Assembly (NCBI GenBank): GCA_019670725.1
Contig: AP024629.1
Coordinates: 248,001 to 312,000, forward strand
Source: Alphaproteobacteria bacterium SO-S41
GTDB taxonomy: Bacteria > Pseudomonadota > Alphaproteobacteria > Micropepsales > Micropepsaceae
DNA length: 64,000 nt
Reading direction: 5' to 3'
Made by a program: the position numbers and the translations under genes. Below, piece after piece: positions 8,341 to 16,784 of this stretch. Under the pieces are notes generated by a model. The model had not been told where the DNA came from and ran no database searches. It was given only the letters and a program-made list of their open reading frames with translations. Position 1 is the stretch's first letter; every line of letters starts with the position of its first letter.

Positions 8341-8814
8341 ATGACGACGCAGTTGCGGCCCATTAAACCACGGGCTAGAACCCTCATATTAACCGGATGG
8401 CACGGTTGGATGCGCATTCCCGAGCTGCTTAAAGCGATCCGAAAGCTCCCAGAGGGGTTGCCGCCGGTAACGACCCAACTCAAAAGGTCTCTTCACGGAA
8501 GTGACTATGTGACTCTCCGTTCGCCGAAGGCACATCTGCTCGCCTTTTGGGGAGAGTATGAAACAGGCGGCTACTATGGGCGGAAGCTAGTCGCCGGTTA
8601 CTCAGCCGAGTTCGCATATCGCCATTTCAGATGTGCGCCGGACTTACTGTGGCTCGCAGAAGCGTCTGGCGTGCCGCGACCGCGCGTGTCCTCGGCGAAG
8701 CGCGCAATCCTGAGCGCAGGACCTAACGACGCGCGGCAGGCTGCCGCATTCCGACAGGTAATTCCGTGGGAAGCCGTTGCCTTGGCAATTCGAGATAACG
8801 TGCTTACTGGATAG
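8341..8814 (+). CDS. Hypothetical protein, 157 aa
   Basis: Unrecognised. An alternative start at 8410 would remove 23 residues and leave room for a promoter between it and the divergent XRE gene. The sequence is basic at the N-terminus and contains aromatic-rich YETGGYYGRK in the middle. No membrane or signal segment is seen. It ends two bases before the stop of the converging RelE-UvrD gene, so it marks the boundary between the plus-strand mobility region and the minus-strand defence array. Confidence 0.6.
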   Translation: MTTQLRPIKPRARTLILTGWHGWMRIPELLKAIRKLPEGLPPVTTQLKRSLHGSDYVTLRSPKAHLLAFWGEYETGGYYGRKLVAGYSAEFAYRHFRCAPDLLWLAEASGVPRPRVSSAKRAILSAGPNDARQAAAFRQVIPWEAVALAIRDNVLTG

Positions 8815-8816
8815 GC

Positions 8817-10898
8817 CTAGTGAGAAAAGTGTTCCAGAAACTCTGAGCCAGGCGTCCTGCCGGATACCAGAAGCCGGTCGCGCGCTCTAGTGCAAGCAAC
8901 GTAGAGCAACTGGCGCTCGGTCTCGTATACCTCGTCAAGGTCCGCCTCGTCTGCGACGGTTTCCACGCGTTTCTGCGACGGTAGAACATCTTCGTCACAG
9001 GCCATAACCACGACCGCCTTAAACTCCAAGCCCTTCGCAAGATGCATGGTTCCGATGGAAATCCGTCCGGCCGCGACCCCACCGCCCTCAGAAATCTCGA
9101 ACGCCGTAGCACCGGCCGCTTTCACCGCCGCGCGGGCACGTGGGATTAACTCCGTTGACCGCACGAAGATGCCGATTTCATCCGCCGCGATGCCATCGGC
9201 CAGGCCAGTTCGGATGAAGGCTGCCACGGCTTCAGCTTCAGAACCGGCGTCAGCAAAAATCACCACGGCGGGTGCGGGACCGTTGAAGATTGAAACCGTT
9301 CCTTTGCGCTCCTCGGCCATGCCGTCGACGTCGCGCACGATGTCAGGCAACAGTCGGTCGGCTGCCTCTCGGATTTGGTGGGACGTTCGGTAATTCACCT
9401 TCAGGTTCTGCGAGCGGCCCCTGACATCCACGCCGAGCGATTTCCATGAGAACGGCTGCTGGAATATCCGCTGGCCGAGATCACCAGCGAAGAACAGCGC
9501 GTCGGGTCTATCGGAGGCAATGGCGGCGAGGAAGTGCAATTCAGCGACGCCCAGGTCCTGCGCCTCGTCGACGATGATGTGATTAAACGGCTTGGCCCGG
9601 CCGTCGGTATGTTGCTTTGCGACCGTTTCCAGGATGGCTGGCCAGGTGGTCATGCCGCGGGTCGTCAAGGCTGCCCGTGCCGCCTCAAAAATCGGCCACA
9701 GACGCTCGCGCTGTTTTGCCCCCATCCGGTTCTTCCGTCCCAGGCGAGGAACCGCGGCATACCCGGCGACATCGCCGATCCGCCAAGGGTCGATTATGTG
9801 CCGCCACTCCTGCGTCAGGAAGCGCAAGGTCGCGCCGGAGTCTGGACGGGCGTCAAGCGCCTTGTTCAAGACGCTGCGCACCAGGTCGTCGTCAGCGACG
9901 GCGGGCCGACGGCCTTTTGCCAACTCATAGAGTTGCGAAGCGGCCGAATGGAGCGACTCGACCGTGATCCGCGGCACGATGCCGGGATTAGGGCCTGTCA
10001 GGATGGCCAGCTTGCGCCGCAACGCGTTCGCCAGCGGTTCGGAGAAGGTGGTCAGGAGGATACGCGCCGCCGGATCTTCTGCCGCAAGGCGGACAGCGCG
10101 GTGAAGCGCTACGACGGTCTTGCCCGTGCCGGCCGATCCGGCCACGCGGGCGGGGCCGCTGTAGGTGCGATCCACGGCGCTGCGCTGCGAGGGGTGGAGA
10201 AAGACTGTCCATTTTTCCCATGGGAAGTCGAGCGCTAGGCGCAGCTCCTCAACATTCTCGACGACGCGGAAACGGCGAAGAGCGTCGGGGTGTTCGAAGG
10301 GATCGACTGTCGCCGCGGCAGGCGTCGGTGCGCGCAGCATCCCCGTCGTCGCAAATTCCAAGAGGGCTTCTGCTGCTTCAGCTGGGAGATGACTTGCAAG
10401 GTCGAAGAACCGATCCTCGCTGGCCGCGATCACATCGCCCGTCCAATCTGTAGGAACGCCGACTGACAGCAACTGTTCAACTGTTAGGCCGTCGAAGGGC
10501 AGCGCGATGGGCGCGGCAATCGCGGCCAAAGGCTTAGGCGTGAAGGTCCGAACGACCTCCTCTTCTACCCGTTCGCGCACCTCGACGATTTGGACCGCCC
10601 CTGTGCGGGGATGTGCTTCAATTCGCCGTCGCTCCGCCCAAGCATATGCCTTGTCGTGATGATCAACGTAGCAGATCAGAAGGCTCGCAGCCGTCTTGTG
10701 CACGATCACGCGAATGTCGCGGTTGACCCGCATCGACCAGAAATTGGTGTCCTTGGATTTATCGATCCGATGGAACTGCAGCCCCGGCGACGACGGGTCC
10801 ATCTGCAAGTCGAACACACTGCCTTTCACGGCCTTCTGATCTTGCGCCGGCAATCTTGCGATGGCATCAGCAAACGTATCGGAGATGCGAAATTCCAT
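8817..10898 (-). CDS. RelE-like/UvrD-superfamily helicase fusion at the end of the Zorya operon
   Basis: 693 aa from the ATG at 10898 (a GTG at 10925 would add nine residues). Residues about 1-90 resemble a RelE/ParE toxin fold (MEFRISDTFADAIARLP, later FWSMRVNRDIRVIVHK). After a linker, an SF1 UvrD-type helicase follows: Walker A A-G-S-A-G-T-G-K-T near residue 254, D-E-A-Q-D near 443, and a C-terminal HLAKGLEFKAVVV and YVACTRARDRL. The gene begins within about 30 bp of the zorD stop on the same strand, so it is very likely cotranscribed with Zorya and Druantia. It is not a recognised component of either system. No antitoxin gene is adjacent. Confidence 0.85.
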   Translation of the reverse strand: MEFRISDTFADAIARLPAQDQKAVKGSVFDLQMDPSSPGLQFHRIDKSKDTNFWSMRVNRDIRVIVHKTAASLLICYVDHHDKAYAWAERRRIEAHPRTGAVQIVEVRERVEEEVVRTFTPKPLAAIAAPIALPFDGLTVEQLLSVGVPTDWTGDVIAASEDRFFDLASHLPAEAAEALLEFATTGMLRAPTPAAATVDPFEHPDALRRFRVVENVEELRLALDFPWEKWTVFLHPSQRSAVDRTYSGPARVAGSAGTGKTVVALHRAVRLAAEDPAARILLTTFSEPLANALRRKLAILTGPNPGIVPRITVESLHSAASQLYELAKGRRPAVADDDLVRSVLNKALDARPDSGATLRFLTQEWRHIIDPWRIGDVAGYAAVPRLGRKNRMGAKQRERLWPIFEAARAALTTRGMTTWPAILETVAKQHTDGRAKPFNHIIVDEAQDLGVAELHFLAAIASDRPDALFFAGDLGQRIFQQPFSWKSLGVDVRGRSQNLKVNYRTSHQIREAADRLLPDIVRDVDGMAEERKGTVSIFNGPAPAVVIFADAGSEAEAVAAFIRTGLADGIAADEIGIFVRSTELIPRARAAVKAAGATAFEISEGGGVAAGRISIGTMHLAKGLEFKAVVVMACDEDVLPSQKRVETVADEADLDEVYETERQLLYVACTRARDRLLVSGRTPGSEFLEHFSH

Positions 10899-10929
10899 CG
10901 CTCCCGCAGGCCTCCATCCATTCACTGGT

Positions 10930-13900
10930 TTAGATTAAGTGGCGGCTTACTACGGTTTGAAATCGATTACTCGCCAAGCCCAAGACACCCCGCCCGACGT
11001 CGATCACAAATTTCACGGCCCCAACCCGTGGGTCGTCCAATGTGAATTCGATCGAGCGATCATGAAAATCGCGATCGCGCGACCGGGTCCGGCGCATCAG
11101 GTGAAGCGGCACAGTCTTGGCAGCCGAACCGAAGCGGCGCTTCATGTGAAGGCCTGCTTGAATGCGCTGATCGCCATCGGATTCGCCCGTTTGATCACTC
11201 TTCATGTCCTCCGGCGGCATATACTCCACCACAATTCGCCCAACGCTTGGCGCCGCGCGGCAAATGGCGAACGCGACATCGGAGAGCGCGGCCCGATTTT
11301 CGTCGCCCGCGATGGCATAGGGATCGATGATCTTGACGCTTGCCAGGCGAACCCCTGCAATGGGCGCGAAAATTTCATCAAGCGATCGGGAGGCGTTCTT
11401 CGCAAACTCTCGGCGTGTCCAGTCGAGCTCGACTTTGGGCGGCGCCACAGTCGATGTAAGGACCGGCCTTGCGGGAAACACCACCGCAGCCTGAGACGAA
11501 TCCGAATAGACGGCCGGCCCCATCGCAGGCGGTGCGACAGGTGCCGCATCGCTTCCCTGCTCCGATAGCGGAGCCGTTGGCTCGGCCGAGCCAACGGTCG
11601 TGGCGCCGGTAACGGAGGCGAACAATTGCGCAAGTTCGCTCTCCTCTGAACTGACCGGAGCCAGAAGATCGCGTGACAAAGCGCGCTTCCTGGTGAGGAT
11701 ATCGTCGAGCTTGGCGTCGAAACTGAGCGCCCGCAGGTCCTGGTCAGGATGAACGGCGATCGGCAGATAAACCGTGACCGGTCTGGTTTGGCCGATCCGA
11801 TAGACTCGGTCGGTGCTTTGGTCTTCGACAGCGGGATTCCACCAGCGCGAAAGATGAATGACGTGGTTGGCCGCCGTCAGCGTCAGACCAACCCCACCCG
11901 CGCGCGGGGACAGGATCATGACGTCGAACTCGGGCGGCGCGTTCTGAAACCGCCGCACCATCTCCTGTCGCTTGGCGCCAGCGACTTCGCCGGATATCCG
12001 CATCGGCGACGCAGGCAGCTTGTAGCGCCGCTGCAAGACCCCCGCGAGACGATGCTGAAGATCGATATTCTCTAGGAATACTAGGGCCTTTTCGCCGGCC
12101 TTGGCGATCCCGTCGAGCGTCTCGATGGTCCATGCCAGGCGCGCGGAACTCGCAATAAAGGAGGTATCGTCAAGACCCGCGCTTTCTTGCTGAGAGAACG
12201 GATGGAGCGAAGCCGCGCGCATGGCCTGAATGGCCTCCAGCATGCCGTCACGCGGCGTCATCGTATCGCGGCCAGCCATGGCCCGATGCACCAGGCGGCG
12301 ATAACGGTCCGCCTGGATTTCAGGCATCACGATCTCCCGGCGCATCACCGATTTTGTCGGCAACCCTTCGAGATGGTCGTCCTTCATGCGCCGCAGCATC
12401 GGCGGCGGTCGCCGCCCTTTCGGCTCCCTCAAAAACGCGTTGAGCCCAGCAAGCGCCAGCCCATCGCTTTCAGGATAGGCGGCGGCAAAGGCTTTGCTCG
12501 CCCCCAACAGCCCCGGACTGACGGTGTCCAGGATCGACCAGAGATCCTGAAGTTGATTTTCGACAGGCGTTCCGGTGAGACCGATCATAAACGCACCATT
12601 GAGCGTCTTTGCCGCGCGGGTTTGCTGACTGGTTGGATTCTTTAGCTTTTGGATTTCGTCGAAGATGATCGTGGCGAACCGCAGCCGCGCGAAGCTGAAG
12701 TGATAATCGCGCATCGTTTCGTAGGTGGTGAGAACGACGCCGCCCGACCGCCAGGAATCGGTATTTAGCGATGATTGACCGGTGTCGGTGTCGCGTCCGC
12801 CGGTCTCTCGATAGCCACGCAAGCCAGGCCCGAAGGCGCGGTGAATGGGTCCCAGATAGGGCGGCGCTAGATGGCGTTCGATCTCCTCTTCCCAGTTGGA
12901 GAGCAGTCCGGTGGGGGCCACGATGAGCACGGGAGCTCCCGGCGTGCGTTGTTTCAGATTAGCGATGAAGACCAATGCCTGAAGCGTTTTCCCCAGTCCC
13001 ATATCGTCGGCCAGTAGGACGCCGGGCAGTCCTGCCGCCTTGGCCGACGCCAGCCAGCGGACGCCGGATGCCTGATGGGGTTTGAGACTGGTCCGCAGGA
13101 GGGCCGGCAACACCAGCGGCACGTCGGCATATTCGACCGAATCGGCGGTCGAATATGCGACGTCTTCGAAATTCTCCTTCACCGTCAGGAAGAGCCTGCC
13201 GCGGCCTGCGAGATCGGCGACGGGCGTCTCGCCGGTTTCGGCCTCAGGGGACACGTCTCCCTCAAGAGCGGGCGGCTCAAGGGCCGCCCGCAGCGTCTCA
13301 AGGGCGTCGCGCGATTGGAGCGTCGCGGGCACGATGTGGGACTGAAAGGATACAGACGGCGCGTGTTCGGCGATCGCCCGGTTAACGTCCGCCAGCAACG
13401 GCTCGACCTCGGAAGGTTTCAAGGGGACGATCTCGTCGTTCAACCGCAATCCGACGCGCTCGGGAAGCCACGTATTGGACAGGCGCTCGACCCACGGCAG
13501 GACAGGGGTTCGCCAGACATCTACCCCAGTAATACGCTGGGAAAACTGCTCGGTTTCGATGAACAGGCTTTCGATTGTGTCGTCTGCTGAGTCACCGCCG
13601 AGCTCCTCGCGAATGATGCGCCGAGGATTTGCGGCGAAGCGTTTGCGATCGGCTTCCGGCCGCCGTTGATAGCTCCGGACGACGGCCAGTGCGGGCCTGA
13701 GTTGGGGGTCGATGAAGACATAGGCGCCATCCGACAGCGCATAGGCCGGTCTTATGCTGTCAGAATGCTGAAACGCCCGTTTGGCGAACGCCTTTTGCTG
13801 CGCGGGCGGCAAAAGGCTGTCAGCTTCCTCATCGAGCACCTCGCCTTCTGCCGCTGTCGCGATCGACTTCGATCCGAACAAGACCGGGTCGAATCCGAAG

Positions 13901-14562
13901 GGTCCCGCGGCGCCCAGCTTGAGCGAGAAGGCAGACGCATAGTGAATTCGAAGCGAGCCGAGATAGCCGCCGGATTCGATCGCAGCCCCAATGGGGTCAC
14001 TGCCGCCTTCCGCGCCGAGAATTGCGCCGATATCAGCGAGTGTGCGGAACCGATCAGCCTCGGCGGTAGGCATGGCCAGCGCGGCGGCGGCGATATTGAC
14101 GCTGTAGAGAGGCTCTGGAATACGCCGCCATTGGCCGTCCTGCTGGAGCAAGGCGCCTGACACATCAACGCGAGCTGGGCGGCCGCCGGGATGCATCCAG
14201 CGCGTCATGAGGACGAAATCCCGCTCATGTACCAGACCCTTGGTATCAAGCATCAGGGCCAGCGAGGTGGGCGGGGGAAAGCCGAGATCGCCAGCCGCTT
14301 TGGCGGACAAGGCGGCAATGAATTCGGGATGGAGAAGCATGCTTGCGCCCGCCACCTGCACCAGCGGTCGCCCGTCACGGGCAGCGCGTTCGTCCTCGAC
14401 CGCCGCGAAGAGAAGCGCGACCGAGTTGGTCCGCGTCGCGCCCGCCTCCGCGGACCACTCCGCCACCGGAATGACGGATGTACCAAGAAGACGTTTCTCA
14501 CGGAGCGAGAGGACGGCAATATCGCCGGCGCGCGTATACGTGAATGCCACTGCACGAGCCAT
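10930..14562 (-). CDS. zorD: Zorya type I protein ZorD, SNF2 helicase
   Basis: 1210 aa. The C-terminal two thirds is a SWI2/SNF2 ATPase: A-D-D-M-G-L-G-K-T near residue 520, I-I-F-D-E-I-Q-K near 634, G-L-T-G-T-P-V-E-N, and a helicase-C end with RWWNPAVEDQ and RVYRIGQ. The N-terminal 480 residues are the ZorD-specific region. In Zorya type I, ZorD is the cytosolic effector thought to be recruited to degrade or remodel phage DNA after the ZorAB motor senses invasion. The start at 14562 overlaps the zorC stop by one base (TGATG). A further segment of about 230 residues follows the helicase core. Confidence 0.9.
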   Translation of the reverse strand: MARAVAFTYTRAGDIAVLSLREKRLLGTSVIPVAEWSAEAGATRTNSVALLFAAVEDERAARDGRPLVQVAGASMLLHPEFIAALSAKAAGDLGFPPPTSLALMLDTKGLVHERDFVLMTRWMHPGGRPARVDVSGALLQQDGQWRRIPEPLYSVNIAAAALAMPTAEADRFRTLADIGAILGAEGGSDPIGAAIESGGYLGSLRIHYASAFSLKLGAAGPFGFDPVLFGSKSIATAAEGEVLDEEADSLLPPAQQKAFAKRAFQHSDSIRPAYALSDGAYVFIDPQLRPALAVVRSYQRRPEADRKRFAANPRRIIREELGGDSADDTIESLFIETEQFSQRITGVDVWRTPVLPWVERLSNTWLPERVGLRLNDEIVPLKPSEVEPLLADVNRAIAEHAPSVSFQSHIVPATLQSRDALETLRAALEPPALEGDVSPEAETGETPVADLAGRGRLFLTVKENFEDVAYSTADSVEYADVPLVLPALLRTSLKPHQASGVRWLASAKAAGLPGVLLADDMGLGKTLQALVFIANLKQRTPGAPVLIVAPTGLLSNWEEEIERHLAPPYLGPIHRAFGPGLRGYRETGGRDTDTGQSSLNTDSWRSGGVVLTTYETMRDYHFSFARLRFATIIFDEIQKLKNPTSQQTRAAKTLNGAFMIGLTGTPVENQLQDLWSILDTVSPGLLGASKAFAAAYPESDGLALAGLNAFLREPKGRRPPPMLRRMKDDHLEGLPTKSVMRREIVMPEIQADRYRRLVHRAMAGRDTMTPRDGMLEAIQAMRAASLHPFSQQESAGLDDTSFIASSARLAWTIETLDGIAKAGEKALVFLENIDLQHRLAGVLQRRYKLPASPMRISGEVAGAKRQEMVRRFQNAPPEFDVMILSPRAGGVGLTLTAANHVIHLSRWWNPAVEDQSTDRVYRIGQTRPVTVYLPIAVHPDQDLRALSFDAKLDDILTRKRALSRDLLAPVSSEESELAQLFASVTGATTVGSAEPTAPLSEQGSDAAPVAPPAMGPAVYSDSSQAAVVFPARPVLTSTVAPPKVELDWTRREFAKNASRSLDEIFAPIAGVRLASVKIIDPYAIAGDENRAALSDVAFAICRAAPSVGRIVVEYMPPEDMKSDQTGESDGDQRIQAGLHMKRRFGSAAKTVPLHLMRRTRSRDRDFHDRSIEFTLDDPRVGAVKFVIDVGRGVLGLASNRFQTVVSRHLI

Positions 14563-15986
14563 CAGCGACGCCTCGGCTTCCAGTTTTGCTCAGGCGTGCG
14601 CAGCCGCGTCCTGCTAAAGACTTCGTCAGCGACGCGGTGTTGCCAGCGCAACTCCATCGGCCCCCAGTGTGAGCCTGACAATGGAGCAAAATTGAGGGAA
14701 TCCGCGTCGTACTCCTTGAGATAGAACTTCGGAGAGGATGGGTTAGACGAGTCCCAAATGTTATACTTTCCGCTGTGGCTCCAGTCGGCGATCACGAGCG
14801 TGCCGATGCGCAGCAGGAGAGCTGATTGGCGAGGTCCACGCCCTCCCCCTCTGCGCACGGTGCCGAACTGCAGAAGGGAGCTGTCCTTGGTCGAACGCGC
14901 GGCGTCTTCGGCTAGGCGCGCCGAGTGCGCTCCAAACACGACCCAGGCGTCCGAAACATAATTGGCCTCCAGATACGAGTTCCAGAACGCCCTGCGATAA
15001 GCCCACGGCAGCGGTTCGGCGACCGCATCGACGAAATCAAAGAACTGCCGGAATGCCGCGCGGATCAACCAGCGGCGCAGGATCGTTTGCGTGCGCTTGG
15101 TCTCCGAGCTCCAGGCCGCACGTTTCAGGCGCAGACTTGCGCGAGGATCAACGAGCCTCGGGTCGCCCGCGACCGAAATCGCAAAATCCACAAGCAGCCG
15201 CTTGTGATCATCGCTCGGCTCGCGATCCTCCCAAGGCAGGAACAATGCATCGGCGAGATGGTCCCAGGCTTTGGGATAAATGAGTTGCGCCTCCCCCGCC
15301 GCCCCCCCTTTTTCACCCCAAACCATCAGACGCTTCTGAGCCGCTTCGATGCCAGCAGACCGAGACGTGCGAACCGATACACAGGCAGCGACGAATGCGG
15401 CCTCAGCAAAATTTGAGGTATCGCCCGTCTGCTCCAACCCGCAATCCGACAGCACGCGCACAGGCAGCTCATTTGAACCAAGGATCGCCGCCGCGACTTT
15501 CACAGGCCCGTCGTTGGGCGCGAAGAGGGCATAGTCTTCGGACCGCTTCCTCCATAGCCAGTCATGCGCGCCGACTCCGCGCCGCAGAAATGACGCCACT
15601 AAATCAAGCGCGGGCAAGTCCTTCGAAAAGCGGGTGAGGTAGGCGCCGACAACGCGAAACACGGCAGAGCGGGCACTACGCCTTTCAATTTCCGCCAGGA
15701 GTGCGGTTAGAACAGGACGAGAGGCCGCCAAGGGTGCCGCACCGTCCCAGATCGCATCACCGGTACGGCGCAAATCGCGCTGAACGAGATCCGACGTGCG
15801 GCCTTCCTGCGCGGCTTGTGCCAACCGCCCCTGCACGACATTGAGCGGCTCCTCACGCCGCGACGCCTTCCCCACACTACCGATGGCCAATCGACTTCGG
15901 GACAGGGCAATGCTGTTCGGAAGCCTCATCTTGAACGGCTCGCGGGTCTGCGCAAGCACAGCCGCTAGCTCTCTAATTCGTCCCAC
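14562..15986 (-). CDS. zorC: Zorya type I protein ZorC, EH_signature domain
   Basis: 474 aa from the GTG at 15986, which has GAGGAG seven bases upstream; a TTG at 16001 would add five residues. The protein is helical and basic at the N-terminus. The C-terminal third carries the EH_Signature-type segment (IADWSHSGKYNIWDS, about residues 400-415, then HWGPMELRWQHRV). ZorC binds DNA in characterised type I systems and works with ZorD. It overlaps zorB by 14 bp and zorD by one base, suggesting translational coupling. The assignment rests on position between zorB and zorD plus the signature region. Confidence 0.88.
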   Translation of the reverse strand: MGRIRELAAVLAQTREPFKMRLPNSIALSRSRLAIGSVGKASRREEPLNVVQGRLAQAAQEGRTSDLVQRDLRRTGDAIWDGAAPLAASRPVLTALLAEIERRSARSAVFRVVGAYLTRFSKDLPALDLVASFLRRGVGAHDWLWRKRSEDYALFAPNDGPVKVAAAILGSNELPVRVLSDCGLEQTGDTSNFAEAAFVAACVSVRTSRSAGIEAAQKRLMVWGEKGGAAGEAQLIYPKAWDHLADALFLPWEDREPSDDHKRLLVDFAISVAGDPRLVDPRASLRLKRAAWSSETKRTQTILRRWLIRAAFRQFFDFVDAVAEPLPWAYRRAFWNSYLEANYVSDAWVVFGAHSARLAEDAARSTKDSSLLQFGTVRRGGGRGPRQSALLLRIGTLVIADWSHSGKYNIWDSSNPSSPKFYLKEYDADSLNFAPLSGSHWGPMELRWQHRVADEVFSRTRLRTPEQNWKPRRR

Positions 15987-16779
15987 GTAGCCGCTCCTCA
16001 ACAGGTTCGCGCACCGTGGGATCGAGCGGCGCCTGCATCAGGATGCGGATGTCGATGCGGCGGTTGTTAGCGCGCCAATCATTCAAAAGGGTCGCGCAAT
16101 CCTGGGGTGCCTCAGCCCCTTGCGAGTCGCAAGGCGGGCGCGGATGAACCGGACGCTTGTCGGCATAACCGGCAACACCAAGCACCGGAATACACACCCC
16201 ATCCGTCCGGGCGGCGCACAAATCCGCCAGCTCAGGTCGCTGCAGCTCAAGAATTTTAAACGTATTAATTGCTCGGTTGGCCGCTAGTCCCCAGTTGCCT
16301 TGCGGGCCGTCCATCGGCTTGTCATCGGTATGACCCTCGATGAAGACGGCCTCAATCCGATGCTTGTTGCCTGCTGCGCAGGTCAACGGCGCCGCAATTT
16401 CCGTCGTTGGAAGTTCGGCGTAACACGGCAGGATCGCCCAGAAGGCTTCCGCTACTTTTCGGACGGCGTCTTCACCCGCCGGTTTCAATTCTTCGCGCCC
16501 TTGATCGAACAGTATGCTGTCTGGCAATCGCAGGATCCCGTTGTCCGGATCGATTTCGACCGGAACGCCCTGTCTTTTCAACGTTGCCGCGACTTCTTCC
16601 AGAATCTCCCGGCGCGTTCGGTCGGCGCTCGTCAGTTCATCGGTCGTCTGGCGGTATTGGAGAGCGAAATACATCAGCATGATGACGAACAGAAACACGA
16701 GACCGACCATCATGTCGGTCATGGAGATGAAATAGTTCTCCGGTTCCGCGCCGTCTTCGCCATGACTGTCATGGTCCAT
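15973..16779 (-). CDS. zorB: Zorya protein ZorB, MotB/OmpA-like stator subunit
   Basis: 268 aa. A short cytoplasmic N-terminus leads into one membrane helix (about residues 17-41). Asp22 lies in S-M-T-D-M-M, where MotB-type subunits carry the proton-binding aspartate. The periplasmic part ends in an OmpA-like peptidoglycan-binding domain with E-G-H-T-D-D (148-153) and N-N-R-R-I-D-I-R (238-245). Four cysteines in the periplasmic region could form disulfides. With ZorA it forms a proton-driven inner-membrane motor anchored to the cell wall. It starts five bases after zorA. Confidence 0.92.
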   Translation of the reverse strand: MDHDSHGEDGAEPENYFISMTDMMVGLVFLFVIMLMYFALQYRQTTDELTSADRTRREILEEVAATLKRQGVPVEIDPDNGILRLPDSILFDQGREELKPAGEDAVRKVAEAFWAILPCYAELPTTEIAAPLTCAAGNKHRIEAVFIEGHTDDKPMDGPQGNWGLAANRAINTFKILELQRPELADLCAARTDGVCIPVLGVAGYADKRPVHPRPPCDSQGAEAPQDCATLLNDWRANNRRIDIRILMQAPLDPTVREPVEERLRGTN

Positions 16780-16784
16780 AGCGT

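Noticed and set aside
8817-10898. Housekeeping UvrD or PcrA helicase
   Set aside because: The N-terminal RelE-like domain, the position inside the island and operon linkage with zorD do not fit a housekeeping helicase.
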